Source of the DNA: Candidatus Culexmicrobium profundum
GTDB taxonomy: Archaea; Thermoproteota; Methanomethylicia; Culexarchaeales; Culexmicrobiaceae
Direction of reading: 5' to 3'
Length of the DNA: 5,673 bases
Assembly (NCBI GenBank): GCA_025061245.1
Contig: JANZKD010000262.1
Coordinates: 1-5,673, forward strand
Each line of letters starts with the position of its first letter. Within the stretch, counting starts at the first letter, position 1. Positions 1-5,157 of the stretch are shown here, piece after piece. A program made the translations under genes and the position numbers. Below the pieces are notes generated by a model. It was not told where the DNA came from. It saw nothing but the letters and a program-made list of their open reading frames with translations, and ran no database searches.

Positions 1-660
1 TATTTAATTCTAAATTCAGCTATTAATGCTATTCCTGGAGATTTAAGGGAAAAGGCTGAGAAGTGCTTAAAGGCAGTTAACTTATGGGAGTTTAGAAATG
101 AAAGAATTAATAGGCTTTCTAGTGGAATGTTGAGGAGAGTTATGTTGGCCGAACTTTTAATGTGGGATAAACCAATTATGATTTTAGATGAACCCACAGT
201 CTTCTTAGATCCCATTTCCTCTAAAGAGTATTGGGATGTACTTAAAAATTTGAGTAAAAGTATGTCAATAACAATTTTACTTGCATCCCAGAATATGGAG
301 GAAGTTGAGTATTTATGTGATAGATTGCTCTTCCTATCTAAAGGGAAAATTATTGCAGAAACATCTCCTGAAAAGTTAAAAGATATGGTTTTAAATTTTG
401 ACAGAATACTAATCAATGTTAAGGGTGACTGCAATGTATTTCTCAATTCCCTTAGAAGAGAAATTGAGAACCTGGAGATTCTGCATAAAGAGCTTACTGA
501 TTCAACTTTGAAAGTTGTGATAAAAGTTCCTCGTAAATCAATTACACCAATGCTACTATTTAATGTTGCAAGTAAATCTGGAGCTGAAATAACATACTTC
601 TCATATGAAAAACCCAGTTTAAGTGAAGCATTCAGAATTTTGGGGAGGAAGGAACAATGA
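1..660 (+). CDS. ABC-2 type transporter ATP-binding protein (5' end outside window)
   Basis: This is the nucleotide-binding subunit of an ABC-2 type transporter. It would hydrolyse ATP at the cytoplasmic membrane face to drive the permease encoded next. The frame is open from base 1, so the gene starts upstream; 219 residues are visible, and the Walker A and Q-loop part is missing. In window numbering, an ABC signature LSSGM lies at 39-43, Walker B MILDEP at 60-65 with its catalytic Glu64, and a D-loop FLDP at 68-71. The C-terminal part (about 125-219) ends in PSLSEAFRILG, which resembles the DUF4162-like tail of ABC-2 ATPases. Two positions are unusual: the H-loop His is Gln97 (SQNMEE), and the usual Gly before the D-loop Leu-Asp is Phe68. 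The stop overlaps the permease start by 4 bases (ATGA), indicating coupled translation. The substrate cannot be told. Confidence 0.93.
   Translation, partial: YLILNSAINAIPGDLREKAEKCLKAVNLWEFRNERINRLSSGMLRRVMLAELLMWDKPIMILDEPTVFLDPISSKEYWDVLKNLSKSMSITILLASQNMEEVEYLCDRLLFLSKGKIIAETSPEKLKDMVLNFDRILINVKGDCNVFLNSLRREIENLEILHKELTDSTLKVVIKVPRKSITPMLLFNVASKSGAEITYFSYEKPSLSEAFRILGRKEQ
642..648 (+). promoter_or_regulatory. Shine-Dalgarno site for the ABC permease
   Basis: GGGGAGG lies inside the last codons of the ATPase gene, 8 bases before the permease ATG at 657. It supports that ATG over the in-frame ATG at 681, and it supports co-translation of the two subunits. Confidence 0.7.
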
Positions 661-1457
661 AAAGAAAAAAGTGGAAGAATATGATTTCAATATATTTTAA
701 GTCAATTTACTGTACCTACAAAGTCTTCTTAAGAGGAAGGATTGCCTATAGAACTGCATTTATATCTGAACTCATAGGCATTGCTGCTACTGTTCTTTTC
801 TACTTTTTCCTAGGTTCATCTATTAAATATCAGAGGGGGATTTCCTATTATGGTACTGAATCTCCTTTAGCCTTTATTCTCTCAGGAATGTTGTTGGAGG
901 AAGCTTTTAAACCATTGAGATATAATTTTCCTCTGGCTCCTGAGGTTTTTTATATGACCTTATCTAGTCCAAAACCATTGCTCTTAGATATTATACAATT
1001 GTGGTTGGGTATTTATTCCTACTATTTTATAATCACTTTTGCATACTCCTTTGTTCTACTCACTTTCTGTCCTGTAAATGTTGATTTACTCACGTTAATT
1101 ATCTTTATCCTTAATATGATTGTTATGTCAATTGGATTAAATATCATAACTAATGGTGTTAGACTTATAGTGAAAAAAGGTGATCCAGTAGGCTTAGCTT
1201 TTAAATTTTCAGAATACTTGCTTTCCGGTCGAAACTTTCCAGTTACAATTATGCCGATTGAAATTCAGGTGATAGCTTGGATATTTCCTCAATCATGGGC
1301 TCAATTGGTTTGGCGTAAAGTATTGTTCAGCCGTTTATCATATGCAACCTATACTTTCTGCATATTTACCATGATGTCCCTTGTTACCTTCATTGTCGGC
1401 CTACTTCTACTTCGAATAGGCATTAACAAGTTATATAGAGAAGGTGTATTACTATGA
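657..1457 (+). CDS. ABC-2 type transporter permease
   Basis: This 266-residue membrane protein is the permease partner of the upstream ATPase. Hydrophobic segments are seen at about 36-54, 68-83, 108-138, 143-167, 198-214 and 233-254, in line with the six-helix ABC-2 fold. Residues 190-214 (SGRNFPVTIMP onward, ending in WIFP) match the pattern typical of ABC-2 permeases between helices 4 and 5: a Gly, an aromatic-Pro pair, then a hydrophobic helix ending in Pro. The N-terminus is very basic (KRKKWK), as expected for the cytoplasmic side. The start is chosen for its SD site and the ATGA overlap with the ATPase. No substrate is evident; drug, lipid or polysaccharide export are all possible for the family. 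The gene is last in its operon and faces the convergent DUF35 gene. Confidence 0.88.
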   Translation: MKRKKWKNMISIYFKSIYCTYKVFLRGRIAYRTAFISELIGIAATVLFYFFLGSSIKYQRGISYYGTESPLAFILSGMLLEEAFKPLRYNFPLAPEVFYMTLSSPKPLLLDIIQLWLGIYSYYFIITFAYSFVLLTFCPVNVDLLTLIIFILNMIVMSIGLNIITNGVRLIVKKGDPVGLAFKFSEYLLSGRNFPVTIMPIEIQVIAWIFPQSWAQLVWRKVLFSRLSYATYTFCIFTMMSLVTFIVGLLLLRIGINKLYREGVLL

Positions 1458-1500
1458 CAAAGTTGTAAATTAAAAGTTTCAAATCGTTTTAAATTACCTA

Positions 1501-1528
1501 AGAAGAAATAAAGTGAGTTGAAAAATTA
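1501..1528 (-). terminator. Possible pyrimidine-rich terminator of the thiolase-DUF35 operon
   Basis: Read on the minus strand, this stretch past the DUF35 stop is rich in T and C: a run of five T (1525-1521), then TTTATTTCTTCTT (1513-1501). Archaeal transcription commonly stops at T-rich tracts without a hairpin. On the plus strand, a weaker T4 run at 1487-1490 (TCGTTTTAAA) could end the ABC operon. The rest of the 117-base convergent gap (1458-1574) holds no gene I can support. Confidence 0.3.
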
Positions 1529-1574
1529 GGAATGGTTCACACTTGGAGTTAATTTTAAAATTTGACCGTGAAAA

Positions 1575-1973
1575 TCAATAGGGGACGAAGTAATATCTCG
1601 TCCATTTTGGCCATTCTTCTTTTTCTACGGCTTCTTCAAATTCAACTTTTACTTTAATTCCAATTTTCAACTCGTTAAATTCAACATTTTTTATCATTCC
1701 TGGAAGTCTTACACCGTCGTCGAGTTCAATTATTCCTACTGCGTATGGAGTTTTGTCTGCGAATCTAGGTGGTGCAACATGTATGATGGTGAAGGATATT
1801 ATTTTTCCAGTCTTACTTAGTTCAATCCATTCAAATTTGTTTGAACCACAGTTGATGCATGAGGGTCTTGGGGGTGCATGAATTTTTCCGCATTTTAAGC
1901 ATTTTGCACCCATTAATTTTCCTTGGCTGCAGAATTCATAGAAGCTTTCAATTGTGAATGGTTTTTCCTCCAT
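1575..1973 (-). CDS. DUF35 / OB-fold zinc-ribbon acyl-CoA-binding protein, thiolase partner
   Basis: This protein of about 132 residues has the two parts of the DUF35 family. A rubredoxin-like zinc ribbon has Cys25, 28, 39 and 42 (CLKC and CINC). An OB-fold follows from about residue 49, including HVAPPRFADKTPYAVGIIEL and DDGVRLPGMI, a segment typical of the family. In the archaeal thiolase/HMG-CoA synthase complex, the DUF35 protein bridges the two enzymes and supplies a shared CoA-binding site. A similar scaffold role is inferred here from the adjacent thiolase. The start is set at ATG 1973: the SD GAGGTGAT (1985-1978) sits just before it. The longer reading from GTG 1982 overlaps the thiolase by 8 bases, but that codon lies inside the SD itself. 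It is the second gene of a two-gene operon. Confidence 0.9.
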   Translation of the reverse strand: MEEKPFTIESFYEFCSQGKLMGAKCLKCGKIHAPPRPSCINCGSNKFEWIELSKTGKIISFTIIHVAPPRFADKTPYAVGIIELDDGVRLPGMIKNVEFNELKIGIKVKVEFEEAVEKEEWPKWTRYYFVPY

Positions 1974-1974
1974 C

Positions 1975-3144
1975 TCAATCACCTCTCATGAATATGTGAA
2001 CTGTTGCGGATGCTCCTGAACCGCCGACATTATGTGTTAAGCCAATAGTAGCGTTGCTAATTTGTCTTTTACCTGCTTCACCAATCAATTGTAGGTATAT
2101 TTCATAGGCTTGAGCTGCTCCAGTAGCACCTACTGGGTGACCTTTAGCTTTTAGTCCACCGCTTGTGTTAACTGGGATTCGTCCCCCAATGAAGGTTTCA
2201 CCTTCCTCAATTAGTCTTCCACCCTCACCGGTTTTGCAGAATCCTAGATCTTCATAGGCTATTATTTCAGCTATAGTGAAGCAATCGTGAACTTCAGCTA
2301 CATTAATGTCTTTTGGTTCAATTTTGGCCATTTTATATGCTTTTTGAGCTGCAGTTTTAGCTGCCTTTAGGCTGGTTAAGCTATCTCTTGAATATAGACC
2401 TATAGTGTCATGACCTTGCCCAACTCCAATAATATGTACTGGAGTGTCAGTGTATTTTCTTGCAATTTCAGGTCTAGTCAGTATGAGGCATGCAGCTCCA
2501 TCTGAAATTAATGAGCAATCATAGAGCTTTAGTGGCCATGCAATAACTCTTGATGATAAAACCTTTTCAACTGTAACTTCCTTATGCATGTGTGCCTTCG
2601 GATTTAGTAATGCGTTACTGTGATTTTTAACTGCAACTAAGGCCATTTGTTCTTCGGTTGTTCCATATTTGTTCATGTGTGCTACAGCCATGAGGGCATA
2701 TAGTCCTGGAAAAGTTAGTCCATGCCATTGTTCAAAGGGGAAGTCTGCAGCCATTGCTAGAATATCTGTGACTTCAGGTGTGCTTCTATGAGTCATTTTT
2801 TCTACTCCTCCTACAAGCACTATGTCGTATAATCCTGAGGTTATAGCGATAATACCCATGTGTAATGCAATTCCAGATGATGCACATGCACTTTCAACTC
2901 TAAAGCCTTCACAGCTTAGTAAATTGCTCCATTCTAACACTGTAGGGGCTGTGTGTTCTTGATGTTCGAAGGATCCGCTCATTTGACCTATAAAGGCGGC
3001 TTGAATGTCTTTTAACTGTATGTTTTGGCATCTATCTAAAGCTTCATAAAGTGCTTCAGCAAATAGTTCTCGGCTATATTTTCCCTCTCTTTTGCCAAAT
3101 TTAGATAGGCCTGCAGTGACTATTGATGCCAATGGCTGTCTCAT
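1975..3144 (-). CDS. Thiolase family protein (acetyl-CoA acetyltransferase, archaeal/SCP-x type)
   Basis: This thiolase likely condenses two acetyl-CoA to acetoacetyl-CoA, the first step of the mevalonate route to archaeal isoprenoid lipids. Catalytic features, numbered from ATG 3144 (389 residues), are: nucleophilic Cys87 in ESACASSG, the HDCF motif with His286 and Cys288, His336 in KGHPVGATG, and a C-terminal NVGGSGA with Asn372. HDCF and NVGG are typical of the archaeal/SCP-x branch; bacterial thiolases have NEAF and CxGGG. The TTG at 3156 gives four more residues. I prefer ATG 3144 because the TATA box predicts transcription starting near 3153, and because MRQPLASIVTAGLSKFGK matches the usual N-terminus. 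The DUF35 gene follows with coupled translation. A role in fatty or keto acid breakdown is possible, but the DUF35 partner favours the mevalonate role. Confidence 0.92.
   Translation of the reverse strand: MRQPLASIVTAGLSKFGKREGKYSRELFAEALYEALDRCQNIQLKDIQAAFIGQMSGSFEHQEHTAPTVLEWSNLLSCEGFRVESACASSGIALHMGIIAITSGLYDIVLVGGVEKMTHRSTPEVTDILAMAADFPFEQWHGLTFPGLYALMAVAHMNKYGTTEEQMALVAVKNHSNALLNPKAHMHKEVTVEKVLSSRVIAWPLKLYDCSLISDGAACLILTRPEIARKYTDTPVHIIGVGQGHDTIGLYSRDSLTSLKAAKTAAQKAYKMAKIEPKDINVAEVHDCFTIAEIIAYEDLGFCKTGEGGRLIEEGETFIGGRIPVNTSGGLKAKGHPVGATGAAQAYEIYLQLIGEAGKRQISNATIGLTHNVGGSGASATVHIFMRGD
1978..1985 (-). promoter_or_regulatory. Shine-Dalgarno site for DUF35 gene, inside the end of the thiolase gene
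   Basis: On the minus strand GAGGTGAT is a full match to the archaeal 16S tail. It lies over the last thiolase codons and 4 bases before ATG 1973. It decides the DUF35 start and argues for translational coupling. Confidence 0.65.
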
Positions 3145-3175
3145 GACTTGCACCAATGAAGTTGTGTTTCTACAG

Positions 3176-3184
3176 ATATATAAG
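3176..3184 (-). promoter_or_regulatory. TATA box of the thiolase-DUF35 operon
   Basis: On the minus strand CTTATATAT is centred near 3180. With the usual 26-27 base spacing, transcription would start near 3153. That gives a leader of about 9 bases before ATG 3144 and places the alternative TTG (3156) upstream of the transcript. A weak GGTG (3154-3151) is the only SD-like site. Confidence 0.55.
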
Positions 3185-3201
3185 CATAAGTTAGCATATT
3201 A

Positions 3202-3230
3202 AATCGTTAATTATCGATGTGCATTCGATT
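3202..3230. promoter_or_regulatory. Possible operator: inverted repeat between the divergent promoters
   Basis: AATCG (3202-3206) and CGATT (3226-3230) form inverted arms almost exactly around the palindrome ATCGAT (3213-3218). The site lies between the minus-strand TATA box (3176-3184) and the plus-strand TATA box (3256-3263), where a dimeric regulator could act on both. The arms are short, so chance is a real alternative in AT-rich DNA. Confidence 0.22.
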
Positions 3231-3255
3231 AGACTATTGAAATTTGAAATTATAA

Positions 3256-3263
3256 CTTTATAT
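3256..3263 (+). promoter_or_regulatory. TATA box of the Lon-like protease gene
   Basis: CTTTATAT is centred near 3260 and predicts a transcript start near 3286, just before the SD. An alternative TATA-like AATTATAAC lies at 3247-3255. Both are plausible; the first gives the better spacing. Confidence 0.5.
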
Positions 3264-3284
3264 CTTATAATTGTATACGCTTAT

Positions 3285-3295
3285 GAGGGAGTGAT
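3285..3295 (+). promoter_or_regulatory. Shine-Dalgarno site of the Lon-like protease gene
   Basis: GAGGGAGTGAT precedes ATG 3299 by 3 bases, with the GGAG core 7 bases away. It matches the archaeal 16S tail with one base missing, and supports this start. Confidence 0.6.
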
Positions 3296-3298
3296 TTT

Positions 3299-4216
3299 AT
3301 GGCGTCCAGTAGAAGTATAATAACAGCTGTCATGATAATAAGTTTGCTAATTAATGCAGCACTTGCACCTCTAACTTTCATGTTTTGGCTTAAAAATCAA
3401 AGATTAATGGAAACAATCAATGTTTTATCTCAAGAGGTCAATAGGCTTTCTGATGATGTAAACTTATTAATCCAAGAACTAAATTTAACGAAACAACAAT
3501 TGGAGTATTATAGGAATCAAGTGAACTATTATTCATCGCTTATAGAGCGTGGAGAAGGTAACTTAACCATATATGGGTTGTCTGATGTAAATTTAGTTGC
3601 AGTTAAAGCTATACCGAAGGGATTGTTTTCAGTTGTTTATGAAGGTGTCACTTTAAAGTGTAATGTTGAATTAATTGTAGGTGCTGGAAGAATTCTAGTC
3701 AATACATCTCCTAAAATTGGAATAGATCTTCAAGCAAGTGCTAGGACTGCTGTTTTGGTAGCTGAGAAGTATACTGAAGTTTCTTTAGCTAAGGTTGATG
3801 TAATTATCTCAATTTATGCTGATGAACCAGTTGATGTAGTTGATGGACCAAGTGCCGGAGCGGCTATAACTTCAGCTATTATTGCTGCAATTAGAGGTGA
3901 TAAACTGAATAGCTCTGTATACATTACTGGAACAATTAATGCTGACGGATCAATAGGTCCTATTGGTGGAGTTGTAGAAAAAGCTATTGCAGCTGCAGAG
4001 GCTGGTGGAAAGCTTTTCCTAGTTCCAGTCGGTCAATCAAAGGTACTTGTCAGAGTGCTAAAGGAATATCAAATTGCACCTGGAGTATCCGTTGTAGTGT
4101 ATAGGTATAAGGAGGTTGACTTAGAAGACTACCTTAATGAGCAGGGCTATAAAATAAGAGTAGTTGAAGTAGGAAACATTGAGGAAGCCTATAGATATCT
4201 TATTGAAAGTGGATAA
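3299..4216 (+). CDS. Membrane-anchored Lon-like (S16) serine protease, COG1750 type
   Basis: This 305-residue protein carries a Lon proteolytic domain without any AAA+ ATPase domain. An N-terminal hydrophobic segment (about 8-30) reads as a signal anchor; possible cleavage after ALA-23 is disfavoured by the following Pro. A coiled-coil-like region (about 33-82) is rich in Leu, Asn and Gln with heptad-like spacing. The protease domain (about 90-300) has the catalytic Ser185 in DGPSAG and the catalytic Lys228 in GPIGGVVEKAIAAAEAG, the Ser-Lys dyad of S16 peptidases. Four Asn-X-Ser/Thr sites (N62, N88, N135, N204) fit an exposed location. This is inferred to be an ATP-independent protease on the outer membrane face, perhaps oligomerising through the coiled coil. 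Substrates are unknown. The gene is divergent from the thiolase operon and 54 bases before the IMPase gene. Confidence 0.88.
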   Translation: MASSRSIITAVMIISLLINAALAPLTFMFWLKNQRLMETINVLSQEVNRLSDDVNLLIQELNLTKQQLEYYRNQVNYYSSLIERGEGNLTIYGLSDVNLVAVKAIPKGLFSVVYEGVTLKCNVELIVGAGRILVNTSPKIGIDLQASARTAVLVAEKYTEVSLAKVDVIISIYADEPVDVVDGPSAGAAITSAIIAAIRGDKLNSSVYITGTINADGSIGPIGGVVEKAIAAAEAGGKLFLVPVGQSKVLVRVLKEYQIAPGVSVVVYRYKEVDLEDYLNEQGYKIRVVEVGNIEEAYRYLIESG

Positions 4217-4232
4217 TGAAAAACATTATTAA
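4217..4232 (+). promoter_or_regulatory. Probable promoter (BRE plus TATA) of the IMPase gene
   Basis: TGAAAAACATTATTAA starts at the base after the protease stop. The purine run GAAAAA (4218-4223) suits a BRE, and TTATTAA (4226-4232, centre 4229) suits a TATA box. The predicted transcript start near 4255 lies just before the SD at 4259. Almost the same module precedes the 5158 gene, which strengthens the call. Confidence 0.5.
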
Positions 4233-4258
4233 CTTCAAGCTATGTTCTTCTAAATAAT

Positions 4259-4263
4259 GGAGG
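4259..4263 (+). promoter_or_regulatory. Shine-Dalgarno site deciding the TTG start of the IMPase gene
   Basis: GGAGG lies 7 bases before TTG 4271. No in-frame ATG lies nearby: the ATG at 4257 is in another frame and overlaps the SD. The TTG start is therefore well supported. Confidence 0.7.
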
Positions 4264-4270
4264 AAAAGCA

Positions 4271-5080
4271 TTGTATGATGATTTCCTCAAGATAATTATT
4301 CACTGCCTAAGGGATACTAGAAAACTTATTCTAAACGAGATAAAGCGACCTGAAGCTAAAAGAGTAGTTAAAGTAGGAAAGTATGACACTACTAAGTTAA
4401 TAGATAAAATTGCTGAAGATCATATCATAAAAATATTAACTAGCAAGTTAGATTCATGTGTCATAGTTAGTGAAGAATGTGGAATTGTTAAGATTGGTGA
4501 TGCATTAAAGCCGATAGTTGTAATAGATCCTCTTGATGGTAGTACAAATGCAATTAGAGGCTACCCTTGCTATTCAATTTCAATTGCTATAGCACTGGAA
4601 CCTAGATTATCAGGAATAGTTGCTGGAGGAGTAATAAATGTGATCACAGGCGATTTATTCACTGCAGTAAGAGGAGAGGGAGCATTTCTAAATGAAAAAT
4701 CTATTAGTCCTTCAAATGTAACTGAAATTGAGAAGGCACTTATAGCTGCCGATTTAAATGTTAGATCAAGATTTCCAAACTATGTAGTAAAAATGTCACG
4801 TATAATTGAGAGAGCTAATCATTTTAGGTTCATAGGCACTGATGCTCTGGAAACTTGCTTTGTAGCAGCGGGAATTTGTGACGCCTTTATAGACTTAAGA
4901 GGTTTTCTTAGAGTTACGGACTTTGCAGCTGCATGCTTCATAGTTAAAGAGGCTGGAGGAGTAGTGGTGGATGATAAAGGTGAATTTTTGGATCTTAATT
5001 TAAAGCCGAATGAAAGAGGAAAATTTATTGCCGCATGCACTAAGGAACTTTCTAATGCCATATTGAATCTATACGGTTAA
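4271..5080 (+). CDS. Inositol monophosphatase / fructose-1,6-bisphosphatase family protein
   Basis: This 269-residue, metal-dependent sugar-phosphate phosphatase is of normal family length. The metal-binding motifs are complete: Asp39 in GKYDTTKLID, Glu68-Glu69 in SEECG, Asp86 and Asp89 in DPLDGSTN (86-93), and Asp217 in TDFAAACFIVKEAGG (216-230). The substrate-side FIGTDALE (188-194) is also present. Archaeal members often act on both inositol monophosphate and fructose 1,6-bisphosphate. The role could be gluconeogenesis, or inositol supply for archaeal inositol lipids or di-myo-inositol phosphate; the sequence does not decide between these. Translation starts at TTG 4271, fixed by the SD at 4259. 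It follows the Lon-like gene on the same strand, with its own likely promoter in the 54-base gap. Confidence 0.93.
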   Translation: MYDDFLKIIIHCLRDTRKLILNEIKRPEAKRVVKVGKYDTTKLIDKIAEDHIIKILTSKLDSCVIVSEECGIVKIGDALKPIVVIDPLDGSTNAIRGYPCYSISIAIALEPRLSGIVAGGVINVITGDLFTAVRGEGAFLNEKSISPSNVTEIEKALIAADLNVRSRFPNYVVKMSRIIERANHFRFIGTDALETCFVAAGICDAFIDLRGFLRVTDFAAACFIVKEAGGVVVDDKGEFLDLNLKPNERGKFIAACTKELSNAILNLYG

Positions 5081-5117
5081 GATAAATCTCTTTAAATGTT
5101 TCGATGATCTTTCAATG

Positions 5118-5133
5118 TGAAAAAACATTATAA
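5118..5133 (+). promoter_or_regulatory. Promoter (BRE plus TATA) of the GT-C-like gene, leaderless
   Basis: A purine run GAAAAAA (5119-5125) is followed by TTATAA (5128-5133, centre 5130-5131). The usual spacing puts the transcript start at about 5156-5157, one or two bases before ATG 5158. The 15 bases before that ATG (TATTATCCCTCCG) hold no SD. Both facts point to a leaderless mRNA. Confidence 0.55.
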
Positions 5134-5157
5134 GCTTAGAAGTTTATTATCCCTCCG

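Noticed and set aside
127..660. Reading the ABC ATPase as a complete protein starting at ATG 127
   Set aside because: That Met is the last residue of the ABC signature LSSGM. The frame is open to base 1 with family-like sequence, so the true start is upstream of the window.
1551..1562. Perfect palindrome AATTTTAAAATT in the convergent gap
   Set aside because: A 12-base A/T-only palindrome is easily produced by chance in such AT-rich DNA, has no GC stem for a hairpin, and is not next to any promoter.
4257..4259. ATG just before the IMPase gene as its start
   Set aside because: It is out of frame with the IMPase and overlaps the GGAGG ribosome-binding site.
4911..4955. Thr216 in place of the usual Trp/Tyr/Val before the IMPase motif Asp217
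   Set aside because: It departs from the classical motif, but all metal ligands are intact and archaeal members vary at this position, so it is not evidence of loss of function.
4819..5061. 80-codon open frame on the minus strand
   Set aside because: It lies wholly inside the IMPase gene, opposite its conserved Asp217/GG motif region; the composition is low-complexity Ser/Ala/Lys with no recognisable domain, so it is a shadow frame.
5081..5110. T-containing stretch after the IMPase stop as a terminator
   Set aside because: The T runs are only three long and interrupted by purines; too weak to call.
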